This document shows, in pieces, positions 23,819-33,708 of a stretch of 64,000 nucleotides of DNA. Origin of the DNA: Cyanophora paradoxa (taxonomy: Eukaryota > Glaucocystophyceae > Cyanophorales > Cyanophoraceae); assembly GCA_004431415.1 (NCBI GenBank), contig QPMI01000396.1, positions 1 to 64,000 of the forward strand, written 5' to 3'. The notes under the pieces are model-generated. The model did not search any database and had not been told where the DNA came from. It saw only the letters and a program-made list of their open reading frames with translations. The position numbers and the translations under genes are program-made. The first letter of the stretch is position 1. Each line of letters opens with the position of its first letter.

Positions 23819-23902
23819 ACCTAATTACTTACAGCTACGGTGCTTACAATGCAGGACCCAGTTACGCTAGTTTAGAGGGTGTTTGTGCCTGTATATATAT
23901 TC

Positions 23903-24622
23903 TTATTCTTCGCGCTGCAATGCACACGAAGTCCATATTTGAAGATGCACATGATCTATGACCGATGCTGGTATGAGGGCCGGGATATCTTCCACATCCT
24001 CAATACTAGCAGTAGTCGCCCAGGGATTGACGGTGTCTGATGTGTCATTGGTTTGTTGTAAAGTGCTGTTGGCTTGTTGCAAGCTGGCCCACGGATACAG
24101 CCCAAGGTTTGGCCCATCGTCCGGTAGGGCACTTGCTTGTCCATGTGCTCCAAACCCCGCATCCTCCTCCGTACTGTCTATCGACAGTGCTATTAAGAGG
24201 TCCGTCCAGTTGAAGTGATCCGAAGGTTCAGAGATAAAAAACTGCATTTCCCGTGCGAGGGTTGTCTACGCGTGGCGCCGCTACTTACACCGTACAATCC
24301 CGCTGAGCAGATGCGCCGGATGAATTGTCGTTCGACGACGCTGAGCAGATGCGCCGGATGAATTGTCGTTCTGTGCTGTTATCGATCAGTTGAATCAGAT
24401 CACAACTCGCGCGGCTCGCTATGCATGGCACCTGACGTGATGCGTGGATGATCCGTCCACGCTTCAGCTGAAAGGTCTTGCGAGAACCAATGTACCGTAT
24501 GTCTTGTAATGGCAAGAAGTTACTACTATAGGCAGCTTCAGGTGCTGTTTGGTCCTCAGTTACGAAGTTTTCGAATTGCGACTGTACCCCTCGAATGTCA
24601 TTTTCATCACATAGTAGTATAA
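23903..24622 (-). CDS. Unknown protein, two exons, divergent from the kinase
   Basis: Exon 1 (about 24,620-24,291) encodes FENFVTEDQTAPEAAYSSN and a basic middle part; a 42-bp internal tandem repeat (24,300-24,370) lies near its 3' end. An intron starting gtgtaag (about 24,290-24,245) joins in phase to exon 2 (FFISEPSDHFNWTDLLIALS..), an acidic Gln/Asn-rich tail stopping at 23,903. No ATG is visible in frame at the 5' end, so the start is unknown; the open frame simply runs up to the kinase start. No family recognised. Confidence 0.4.
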
Positions 24623-24629
24623 TTATATC

Positions 24630-25355
24630 ATGCAATCTGTAGACGCCGCACCGACGACCGTACGCGTGGATCGCAAGGCGATGCTTCCCCCGTATATAGC
24701 GTTCGAAGCGCCTCCCGGAGCGGGTAAAAGCACGCTCATTTCCGACTTGATGGTAGTCGCCGCGGAAGTAAACTGCGCGGTCAAGTTTCGCATCTTTCCC
24801 GAGCCTCTGCATCTATGGAAACCATGGTTGACTGGCATTTTTGCGGAAGGCGGCCCGCAACCTGGTGCCGTACTTGGCATGCAACTTCGAGCGTTCCTTT
24901 CCCATTCAACCCACTTACAGCAACTGTCAGCTTTGAATGCATGTAGTTCTGCCTATCACGATCGCCCGCTTGTTGGTCTCGTCGAGCGCTGCCATCTTTC
25001 CTCACAGGAAATCTTTGCAGAGTACTGGTACGCCCGTGGTTACCTCACGGATGCGGAGCGTGGTTTGCTGCAAGAAATTCAGGCATCTCTTTCATTTCAC
25101 GATCCACTTGCTGTCGTATCACTAGATGTATCACCTGGCATCTGTATGGAGAGGGCTCTTTCCCGGGGAGATAATCACGAAGCTCTCAGTACTATACCAG
25201 GACTCCACGCACGTTATAGTGACTGGATATTCTCTCTCGAGTCCAGTCGCACTTTACCCGTGATTCGTCTTGATGCTTCCATGCCCGTCAGAGACCTTGC
25301 GACTCAGTTACTTCCTCGTTTAGAGAGCAGTGTCCTGGGTCCGAAGAACATGTGA
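24630..25355 (+). CDS. Deoxynucleoside kinase family protein, 241 aa, intronless
   Basis: Phosphorylates deoxynucleosides in the salvage pathway, as judged by family. The P-loop is FEAPPGAGKSTLISDL (residues about 31-46). VERCHLSSQEIFAE (about residues 116-129) corresponds to the ERS/DRS catalytic and substrate segment. ERALSRGDNHE (about 171-181) fits the LID region, with an arginine at each side. Length is right for the dNK/thymidine kinase-2-like family. It is intronless while neighbours are spliced, and such kinases are common in large DNA viruses and patchy in protists, so acquisition from a virus or bacterium is possible (inference). Substrate cannot be told from sequence alone. Confidence 0.7.
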   Translation: MQSVDAAPTTVRVDRKAMLPPYIAFEAPPGAGKSTLISDLMVVAAEVNCAVKFRIFPEPLHLWKPWLTGIFAEGGPQPGAVLGMQLRAFLSHSTHLQQLSALNACSSAYHDRPLVGLVERCHLSSQEIFAEYWYARGYLTDAERGLLQEIQASLSFHDPLAVVSLDVSPGICMERALSRGDNHEALSTIPGLHARYSDWIFSLESSRTLPVIRLDASMPVRDLATQLLPRLESSVLGPKNM

Positions 25356-25389
25356 TATTTTGAATACAGTCCATATTTGGTGGATGGCT

Positions 25390-25750
25390 GTGTCTGAGCC
25401 CTAGTGGGGGGCGGATGTTGGCCGCTTGCGTGCTTTCCAATGTTGCGACCGCCGTCCTTCCTACCTTGGAGCCTGCAGTGGAACCGTAGGGCGTTGGGTG
25501 GCAGCGGGCGCGGGGCGCTGGAGGTGATGGGGGGCAGCATATACGAGGCGCCGGATGGCCGGTGGGGCGGGGCGCCGGCTGGGTGCCGGGAGCAGGGCCA
25601 TGGATGGCACTGCGATGTGATCAAATGTTACCGGCCCCGAACCACGGAGGTGGGGCAGTGGGGGGCGTTGTGAGTCGGGTGGGCTGGTGGCGTGCCCCTC
25701 GCAGTGGATGCCGCCGTACTTGCATGCTTGGGGGTCACAGCTAAGACATG
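25390..25750. repeat. G-rich low-complexity stretch
   Basis: GC-rich sequence with words such as ggggcggggcgccggctgggtg and ggatggcactgcgatg, similar in style to 31,500-31,800 and 6,460-6,900. No coding sequence supported. Confidence 0.6.
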
Positions 25751-26270
25751 GCAGCCGGGGCTGTGAACTGGAGTGAAAGCGGGGCAATTGCGAACAGTGG
25801 GAGCGAAACTTGCACCGGTGCTGCGAACCGGAGTGAAAGCGGTGCAGCGGGGACTGTGAACCAGAGTGAAAGCGGGGCCGCCGCTGCGTCCCGGCTGCCC
25901 TCGCCGCGAAGGCGCCACGAGTCGAGCTACCTGCACCCGCCCCGTCGCGCAGGGCGCGGCGAAGAAGGGCGGGGAGGCCCGCACCAAGCGAGACATTGGC
26001 CGCCGCTGCAACCCGGCCGCGCCGGCCCTGCCGCGAAGGCGCCGCGAATCGGGTCGCCTCCGTTCACCTAGCTCGTCGCGCGGGGCGCGGCGCTGAAGGG
26101 CGGGGAGGCGCGCACCAAGCGAGAGATGGGCCGTCTCTACGTTCTGGCCGCCCCCGCCGCGCGGGCGTCGCGGGTCGAGACCCCTGCCCCCGCTCCGTCG
26201 CGCGGGGCGCGGTGGCGACGGGTGTGGAGGCGCGCACCAAGCGAGAGATGAGCCGAGGCTGCGCCCCGGG
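25750..26270 (+). repeat. GC-rich minisatellite (about 120-bp unit), short array
   Basis: Three to four units, each with gggcggggaggc, gcaccaagcgaga and ccgccgcgcgggcg landmarks, end exactly where the tRNA-like element begins (gccccgggtggcttactata). Before them lies a 27-36-bp subrepeat (gtgaa(c/g)(c/t)ggagtgaaagcgg; 25,770-25,880). The same units make the larger array at 32,390-33,440. Long open frames across the array on both strands are composition artefacts. Confidence 0.85.
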
Positions 26271-26475
26271 TGGCTTACTATATTCTAGTCCATGTCCTAG
26301 CTAAAGATCTTCGCATCGCGGACTGAAAGCAAGATGGCGAATAAGACTCACTCCCAGGATTCGAACCTGGGTTTAAGCGATGTGAGCAGCCGTCCGGGAC
26401 GGCTGGTCTAGATCTACGGGTACAGAATAGCCAAGCTTCAGTCCGAACCATTTGGTTGGCGCGGGTCAGCTTATC
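26271..26475 (-). mobile_element. tRNA-like (SINE-type) element, copy 1
   Basis: Read on the minus strand, this has an exact RNA polymerase III box B (GGTTCGAATCC, 26,367-26,357) in a 6-bp stem with a 7-nt loop. A box A-like TGGCTATTCTGTACC lies about 70 bases upstream, with a strong hairpin between them (CAGCCGTCC/GGACGGCTG). Its 3' body includes agctaggacatggactagaatatagtaagcc and then the satellite. It does not fold into a complete tRNA (no matching acceptor stem), so it is tRNA-derived rather than a tRNA gene. Confidence 0.65.
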
Positions 26476-26479
26476 TTCG

Positions 26480-26700
26480 GGCGGCTTACTATTTTGTAGT
26501 CCATGTCCTAGCTAAAGATTTTCGTACCACGGACTGAAAGCAAGATGGTGAAAAAGACTCACTCCCAGGATTCGAACCTGGGTCTAAGCGATGCGAGCAG
26601 CCGTCCGGGTCGGCTGGTCTACGGGTACCGAATAGCCAAGCTTCAGCCCGAACCATTTGGTTGGCGCCGGTCAGATTCTCTTCCGGCGGCTTACCATATC
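26480..26700 (-). mobile_element. tRNA-like (SINE-type) element, copy 2
   Basis: Second copy about 210 bp from the first, with box B at 26,578-26,568 and box A-like TGGCTATTCGGTACC upstream. After the box B stem it has GTGAGTC followed by TTTTT, a pol III terminator missing from copies 1 and 3. It has no satellite attached on its distal side. About 10% diverged from copy 1. Confidence 0.65.
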
Positions 26701-27430
26701 GTAGGCCAGGCCTAGGTTCGTCCGGTTGCAAGCATCCGGTCATTTGCTACCGCTCACCCAGTTAGCTCTCATGTCGACAGCTAAGTTCGCGATACCTGGA
26801 TATGTTACAGTTCGCGTACGAGTGTGTGCATGTACTAGCTAAGGTATACATGCAGCCTACTCATGGTAACATGCCATTGGTTGACTGACGTGGATAGTAT
26901 GCGAACGACAGGTGTCCGGCTATGTATGTTACGCGCGCGGAGTGCCGCGAGAACGTTCCATCTCGGCTGGCGACGTCGGAGTTCTCCTACCAGCTGATCC
27001 ACTAGCCGTGGGCGAATCCGATATACAACAACTTGATAAACTGACGTATGCATCATTATTTACGTGGGCATTTCCTTGTGGATTCTCAAATTTAACAATG
27101 AATACATGCATGGTCGTACAGTGATCCGCCGCTCAAATTTATTGACGCGGTCATGGGCTGGTATCCTTCAGATGGAGGTACGCTTGAAACCTGTTCACAT
27201 GATCATCGTTCTTGGCACATTACCCTTCTTGTCAGCGACGACACCCGCTAGCCGCGTCCAGCATTTTTGTCTCGCATTGGTGCACTGGGACTCGAACATC
27301 CTCACTCCCATTCGGACCGGATGGGTAAGTCACATGATGTGCCGACCGTATAACTATATTTTAAATAGGGGAGCAAGGAGGGAGGGTTATCTATAAGTGT
27401 TAATCTAAATAAGTGTTAGGGCGCTATGCA
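26700..27430. other. Unassigned stretch with weak exon-like frames
   Basis: Plus-strand frames near 26,912-27,124 (VGESDIQQLDKLTYASLFTW) and 27,064-27,396 look partly protein-like and could be 5' exons of the gene at 27,434, but I could not join them in phase. Nothing else is seen. Confidence 0.4.
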
Positions 27431-27433
27431 CAG

Positions 27434-28117
27434 ATGACCGAGTCTCCCCGTAATTTATGTGCTCAGGATTTGATTCGATACGCTCGACAATTCCGGTTAA
27501 TCCAAGAATATTTTACGGTTGCTCAAGACGACCTGCCGCGGCTGCTTGTGCCGCCTCGTATGATAGCGTATGTCCATTGTGACAATGAGGTTCTCCCTGC
27601 ATATTTCCAACTAGCCACTGAACCTGGCATGGAAGATGCTTTCAATTCCTTGCAGGCTTGGCGACGTGTTAAGGTTCTTGTTAATATTGCTATCCAGACG
27701 TCTGATGTTGACTGACCTGTGTGCTTATGCCCGCCCTCCTAGGTTCAGCTATGTAAACAACTGCGTACTCCAAGAAGAGATAATCCGCCACTCATCGCGA
27801 GCTCCGATGTTGAACCCATATTGCGGCCGGACACCTTATCTCCCTTCTCCGAACTTAAGAACGAACCTCTGATATACGATGATGACTTGACTGCCATTCG
27901 ACGTCGTGCACATGCAAACATGGCGTTTGCGATACAATTGCGATCCATTGTATCCGAAATTCCCTTCCCAGATACCGCTAGTCTTTCAAATGATGACGAC
28001 TTAGCAGTTGTCCGTAGACGGGCGCTTTCGGAACTTGCGTTTGCGCTTCGGCTCCGGTCGTTAGTAGGAGGACTTTTCTTTCCCACGTTTTCTGATCCCG
28101 AAGATACACACGTGTAA
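27434..28117 (+). CDS. Unknown 202-aa protein with an internal duplicated repeat
   Basis: ATG at 27,434 (MTESPRNLCAQDLIRYARQF). An intron (27,668-27,742, gttaag..cctag) joins in phase. The C-terminal half has two copies of a 35-residue unit: DDDLTAIRRRAHANMAFAIQ followed by LRSIVSEIPFP, and DDDLAVVRRRALSELAFALR followed by LRSLVGGLFFP. The acidic DDD cap, the Arg-rich helix and the Phe-Pro end are conserved. LKNE just before the first repeat matches the sumoylation consensus, which may be chance. No family recognised. Confidence 0.6.
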
Positions 28118-28600
28118 TCGATGATGCATATAATTTCTGATGCTGGGTTCAGGAGGTCATGGGCGTGGCAATGGGGGCGGCAGTGGGTATGTCGTTTCTA
28201 TCATTTAGGCACCAGTTCTTGCTGCGTCTGTAATCGCACTTTTTTGTTTTTGAGCGGGGTGTGCGTTGTTTTTGAGCGGGGTGAACCCTGTGAGCAACCC
28301 ACCTGAGCAGCTGGTCCTCCCTAATCCTCTTTCCCCCTCCCGCACTTATTGGTCTGCCCCTATAAATGAGGTTCTGCTGTGTGTTATTTGTGCAGATTCT
28401 GAGTGACTCACTTGCCCGTTACCCTCGCAAATGAAAACCAGTTTGCTTTATCCACGCTCACGGACCATGAATACAATTGCTACCCCAACCATGTCCGTCT
28501 ACCCCCAATACATCTCTGTATATCCACCGGTTCCCCGTCTATTTACTCGCTAAGAATTGTTCATGCCCTCGACTTGCCACCTGTTCATGTCCTCGACTTG
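28118..28600. other. Intergenic, nothing assigned
   Basis: Pyrimidine-rich sequence between two convergent genes, with a 20-bp direct repeat (tgttcatgccctcgacttgcca / tgttcatgtcctcgacttgcca type) at about 28,558 and 28,580. No gene seen. Confidence 0.5.
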
Positions 28601-28606
28601 CCAACG

Positions 28607-30981
28607 TTAATATTCCTCATCTTCTTCACCCGCGTCTTCCTGTCCCTCGACATCCGACGTGACGTCGGCGTCTTTCGTCTTTCGCGTCTTCTTGGGAGTC
28701 ACCTGAGCGTTTCCGCCGGACTTCCGCTTGGTCCCCGTTGGCTGACGTGTTTACGATTACGCCGTATTAATTGGAGGTGTCTGTGTAAACTCGTACCTCG
28801 CGCTCAGTCTGGCCCATGTGAAATGACGCCTCGCTGCCACCACGAGAGACTGCAAACGGGTTTGCCTTGAATGTGAGTAGCTGCGGCTGCATCCCCGATC
28901 CAATTGCCGCCATTGCCATCGACGAGCTCGAGTGCCCAATCGATCCAGCCCCTCCAATACCATTGAATCCACCAGTAACTGGTCCTCCGGTCCCGTTGAG
29001 GGCTAGACCACTGCCACTGTTTGCAGCTGGCCCGATCGGGAAAAGACCTGACTGTAGTTATTAGCCGGAGGTCTACATATTTATAGAAATATTGCACCGA
29101 GCCGATTGGTAGCGTTGCCAAGCGGAACGGACGCATGCATGCGGGCCTGCACGTCGGGTGTCTTGAGCGACTTCGTCACAAACCCGTCTGGGAGGCTTGT
29201 CTTCCGCTGTTCGTACTCCGCAAGTCCCATGACCTCAGAAAAGTAGCCAAACCACATTTCCACCGGCTTGCCTGCGGGTCTCTCGAACTTGAACTGCCAA
29301 GGAAGGGTGAATTTGGCATATACCACCATCGTGATATACTGAAGCACCTCGACAAACGATACGACGATGTCGGCGACGTTGTTGACGCTGTAATTGTCGT
29401 ACAGCACTCCAAGGGTGTCGAACTTGGCATCCTTTCCAAACCGAGCAGAAACTTTGCATCCGTGCTTGTCCATGCAAACATATCCATCCTCGTCCTCTTT
29501 GATAACACAATGCACATTGTCTGTGGTCTCGCAATCAGCCTAACTTGGGTATTAACGTATAGTGGAGCACACATTCGCTGAACCGATTTGATTCGCACTG
29601 CCTGTTCACACTCATGTAATCAACGGTTGCAGCCTTGAAGTCTGAGACGATTTCGTAACGCATGATAGTAAACACCGCGTGTTCCATGCTCGCCAGTTTA
29701 TGCGGCAGACTAGAAAGTCGAGGGTCCTGCACAAGTACATACACGTGTTAAAGCAGATTTCCAGAGTGTTATAGCGGAATGTACCTGTTCGTGTACGGCC
29801 TCAAATGCAATGTTCCCAACGTTACCAGAATTGATTTGAATCTCTTTCAGCATTGTGCGATCCCGCGAAATTGGCCAAGCCAATTTTTCGTTGGCCGTAC
29901 CTTTCACAAGGTAACGGGCCTTCGAGGCCCGCATGATCAAATACTGCCGCAAAAACTTCTGTGTGAGCGTAGATATGAGCGTACTACTTATGGAGCGGAA
30001 TGGCTGACCATTCCATCAATGCTGCAGCTGGTGCTCAACTGGTCGGTGATCGCGTTCACTTGCTGAACAATATCTCCCTTGGCCGCCATTTTTTCCGCAT
30101 TCTTCACGATAGCTCCTGTGAAAATACGAATTGCGATTTTGTCGCCGACCTAGGCATTGAGGGAGACGGCGTAAGCGTGCGTTGTACGTGGAACTTATGT
30201 TGATGCAACGTACCTCGTCCTCCAACGTGCCTCGGATTGAATTCGAATCAGTCCCATTCTGTCCGTTGATGCTGTGCATGTTCCCGATTCGAACGATGCC
30301 CTCGAAATCCCTGCCATCCTTCAAATCCGCGAAGGTGCGCGCCACAGTGATCCGCTTGAGAGGGCTGTAATGGTCATTAGACTCCGCCGGTTAGGTGTCT
30401 AAATTGTATGCGGAGCTTACGATATCATGGTCAACGTGTGGCCAACCGGCGGGCCGACCGCAGCGGGAGAAATCGGCGCAAGCGCGGTACTTGTCTTTGA
30501 GGTAGGGCTAACCAGCAAGCTGTGCTATCTGTCTCAATACGCGTTGAATTCCGACAATACAGTGAACTTACTGATTGCCTGATGCGACGGGGGGCTGTCC
30601 TGCGATAGCCGAGGGAACCTGCTCTCGCCCGTCCGCATCCCTGCGATCATCGAGGACCTTGTCGGCACCATCCGCGGCATGTCCACTGTCACGAATAAAA
30701 ATTAGACACAGCGCAAGGACCGTACACACCACTGGCGTTGAAAGTTTCAAAACCCACCTGGCCGCCGGAACCGGATTTCCAGAAGCTTCGGGCTTCTCAG
30801 TGACATCAATCGCTGTCTCCTCCGCCTCGGCTTCCGGCTGCAGTCCCTTCGCTGGATTACCACTCCCTTTTGCCTTTGCAGGTGGAGCTGTCGCCGACGC
30901 TTTCTTAGGCGTCTTCACACTGGCCTCCTCAGGATTATCACCTTGCGCGGCAGGGGCCGTGGTCTTGGGTTGACGGGCCAT
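28607..30981 (-). CDS. Unknown nuclear-type protein, copy A of an inverted gene pair
   Basis: Starts MARQPKTTAPAAQG (30,981): a Lys/Ala/Pro-rich, charged N-terminus. The core exons include ARTFADLKDGRDFEGIVRIG, then KARYLVKGTANEKLAW with EIQINSGNVGNIAFE, a segment with IMRYEIVSDFKAATVDYM, and VHCVIKEDEDGYVCMDKHG followed by FKFERPAGKPVEMWFGYFSE. The end is a Gly-rich stretch, a Lys-rich likely nuclear signal (KRKSGGNAQVTPKKTRKTK) and an acidic tail EEDEEY. Seven to eight introns are likely. The paralogue at 44,625-47,058 shows the same exon order and about 60-70% identity in core exons. I do not recognise the family; a chromatin or capsid-like scaffold are both only guesses. Conservation of the duplicated core argues for function. 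Confidence 0.65.
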
Positions 30982-31059
30982 GACGCTTGAAGAGGTGCAC
31001 ACCCGAGTGACCGCGGTGAATTTCAAACTTTGCTCTAACACTGCGGTATCGATTGCGTA

Positions 31060-32330
31060 CTAACCAAAATTGCGTACACCCCGCAAAAGTTCCCGTTTAG
31101 ATTAGAATCGCTGCACCCTTGCATTGCTTGCTTCATGCTGGCGCTCTCTAACTCGCCACCGTACACCTTGTTCCCGCCCTCTAACAGATCCCGCCGGCCC
31201 TGCTGACGCCGTCTCAGGCCAGACACATGCACGACGTTCCAGACGCACCACATCTCGCGCGTATCCGCGCTGTCCGTTTGGCGAGGGCCCAGCGCTGCCG
31301 CTTTTCAACTCCGGTTACAGTCACCAAGTGCACGCTCGCGCACTTGGACATTACCCGACCTGGATTCATAGGAATGCCGACACCTTTTTCGATTGCAGCG
31401 CACGTGGCAGTACAGCCGAGATTGTTAGAAAATATCGAAGAGTGATTATACAATCCAATGATCGTGAATAGCCTGAACGGACGCAGCACACAATTCGCAA
31501 TTTGCTGCTGCTGGACGGCGGCGGTGGCGGGTCGCTTGCGATGCACCAGTGGCGGGGCGATGTGATGTAGAGCGACGGAGGTAGTGTGCGGGCAGGGCGC
31601 CCGCCATAGGCATGTCCATTGAATGACGGCGGGTGCGGGCCGCTGTCGTGTCCCTGGACGTGAAGGCCGCCGCCGTCTCTCTTCCGGAGCACGCAGCTAA
31701 GACATGGCGCCGGGGGCCGATCGCGAGAAGCCATAGTGCGCGGGAGGGCGCCGGGGGCCGAGGAGCCAGATTGCGCGGGTAAGGCACTGGGAGGTGGCAT
31801 GAGAGAGACGCTAGAGTGCGGCGCTGGCGGGGGGCCTGCGAGCAGATCGACTGGGCTGAGCTTGGGCGGGGGTACGGGTGCTTCAGCAATCTTAAGCTCT
31901 ATGGCTGCATAGCTGCCAGCACGGCTCTTACTTCGGAGAAGCCAGCTAGCATTACACTTGTATTCGTACAATTTAGTTTCCCGACCGCGGGGCGGGGTGT
32001 GGTGGGGCGGGGCGGGGCGGGGCGGGTCAGGGCGGCCATGGGGCAGGGCGGCCGCTGGGCGGGGCAGGGCGACCGCGGGGCGGGCCTGTGGGGCTAGCCG
32101 GCGCCTGATAGTGTCTGTTAGTTTATTGAGCCTCTGCAAAAATTCAGGGGTGTGCGCCCGCAAGGAATCTATAGATCTATCTTTACTGCCGCCAGGGATG
32201 GGGCCCCGCTGCCTAGATATAGTCGGCGTCTGGCATGAGAGAGACTTGCGAATCTTGCTTGCAGCTGCGGACTTGGCCTCTGTGACCGCCGCCGACGCAC
32301 CCGGGCTTGGGATTTCTGTTCTCACTTGCT
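31060..32330. other. GC-rich intergenic DNA; uncertain minus-strand frame
   Basis: A 319-codon minus-strand frame (32,325-31,366) is open, but its middle (32,110-31,980) is the translation of a ggggc(g) simple repeat and its second half a G-rich low-complexity stretch. The first 80 codons (MRTEIPSPGASAAVTEAKSA..) could be a real exon. I see no firm gene here. Confidence 0.4.
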
Positions 32331-32389
32331 ATCCTCCGGCCGTCCCGGTCCCGCCGCGAAGGCTCCGCGAGTAGGGTCGCCTGCGCTCA

Positions 32390-33440
32390 CCTAGTCGCGC
32401 AGGGCGCGGCGTTGAAGGGCGGGGAGGCGTGCACGAAGTGAGAAATGGGCCGCCGATGTGTTCCGACCGCCCCCGCCGCAAGGGCGCTGCGAGTCGAGCT
32501 CCCTGCATCCGCGCTATCGCGCGGGGCGCGGCGTCGAAGGGCGGGGAGGTGCGCACGACGCGAGAGATGAGCCGCCGCTGCGCCCCGGCTGCCCCGCCGC
32601 GAAGGCGCAGCGATTCGGGGCGCCTGCGCTCGGCTTCTCGCGCGGGGCGTGGTGGGGAAGGGCGGTGAAGCGCGCACCAGGCGATAGATGGGCCGCCGCT
32701 GCGTCCCGGCCGCCCCGGCCCTGCCGCGAATGCTCCGCGAGTCGGGTCGCCTGTGCTCACCTCTTCGCGCGGGGCGCGACGCGGAAGGGCGGGGATGCGC
32801 GCACCAAGCGAGAGATGAACCGCCGCTGCGCCCCGGCCGCCGTCGCCGCGCGGGCGCCGCGAGAGGTCCTCCCTGCGCCCGCCCCGTCGCGCGAAGCGCG
32901 GCGCCGAAGTGCGGGGAGGCCCGCACCAAGCGAGAGATGGGCCGCCGCTGAGCCCCGCGAGTCGGGTCGCCTACGCTCGGCTTGTCGCGCGGGGCACGGC
33001 GGGGAAGGGCGGGGAGGCGCGCACCAAGCTATAGATGGGCCGCCGCTGCTACCCGGCCGCCCCCACCGCGAAGGTGCCGCAAGTCGAGCTACCTTCGCCC
33101 GCCCCGTTGCGCGGGGCGCGGCGAGGAAGGGCGGGGAGGCCCGCACCAAGCGAGACATGTGCCGCCGGTGCAAACCGGCCGCGCCGGCCCTGCCGCAAAG
33201 GCGCCGCGAATCGGGTCGCCTCCGTTCACCTAGCTCGTCGCGCGGGGAGCGGCGCTGAAGGGCGGGGAGGCGCGCACCAAGCGAGAGATGGGCCGCCGCG
33301 GCCGCTGCGTTCCGGACACCCCCGCCGCGCGGGCGTCGCGAGTCGAGATCCCTGCCCCCGCCCCGTCGCGCGGGGCGCGGTGGCGACGGGTGTGGAGGCG
33401 CGCACCAAGCGAGAGATGAGCCAAGGCTGCGCCCCGGGTG
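32390..33440 (+). repeat. GC-rich minisatellite (about 120-bp unit), long array
   Basis: Nine units mark themselves by gcgcaccaagcgagagatg or close variants at roughly 32,430, 32,553, 32,672, 32,800, 32,921, 33,020, 33,141, 33,276 and 33,399, about 100-135 bp apart. The array ends at gccccgggtggcttactata, exactly as the short array at 26,270. The last units are nearly identical to that array, so the two loci were duplicated together with the attached tRNA-like element. Overlapping open frames on both strands are artefacts. Confidence 0.9.
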
Positions 33441-33640
33441 GCTTACTATATTCTAGTCCATGTCCTAGCTAAAGATCTTCGCATCGCGGACTGAAAGCAA
33501 GATGTCGAATAAGACTCACTCCCAGGATTCGAACCTGGGTCTAAGCGATGTGAGCAGCCGTCCGGGACGGCTGGTCTAGATCTACGGGTACCGAATAGCA
33601 AAGCTTCAGCCCGACCCTTCAACTAATAGCCAAGCTTCAG
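33437..33640 (-). mobile_element. tRNA-like (SINE-type) element, copy 3
   Basis: Nearly identical to copy 1: box B at 33,535-33,525, the same central hairpin and the same satellite-facing body. A short partial repeat of its 5' edge (aatagc(c/a)aagcttcagccc) follows at 33,595-33,640, suggesting a truncated second insertion. Confidence 0.65.
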
Positions 33641-33708
33641 CCCTTTTTTGGAGCTTCGAATAGTGAGGAGGCGGCTGGTCACTTCCCCTTATCGAGCGCG
33701 CCATCCCG

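Larger units (their letters stand above)
15480..23830 (+). mobile_element. Autonomous Helitron (Rep/Hel plus OTU)
   Basis: The segment encodes every domain expected of a rolling-circle Helitron in the usual order: N-terminal zinc-finger/Cys-rich region, HUH replication initiator with two tyrosines, PIF1-type helicase, and an OTU protease cassette at the 3' side. The coding sequence is split by many short introns. I could not fix the termini: Helitrons begin with 5'-TC, end with a hairpin followed by CTRR and insert between A and T without target-site duplication, so they must be found by comparing copies. The 5' boundary lies before 15.5 kb and the 3' boundary after 23.82 kb. Confidence 0.85.

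Noticed and set aside
24285-24880. Minus-strand frame covering the start of the deoxynucleoside kinase
   Set aside because: Its upper part is antisense to the kinase P-loop region; only the portion below 24,620 looks like an exon.
26340-26470. Functional tRNA gene
   Set aside because: Box B is perfect but the acceptor stem does not pair and the D-arm is poor; multiple copies with satellite attached favour a tRNA-derived repeat.
31366-32325. 319-codon minus-strand gene
   Set aside because: The middle and end are simple-repeat translation; only the first 80 codons might be real.
32387-33472. Long open frames (up to 266 codons) in the GC-rich array
   Set aside because: Pure translation of the 120-bp minisatellite, equally open in several frames and both strands.
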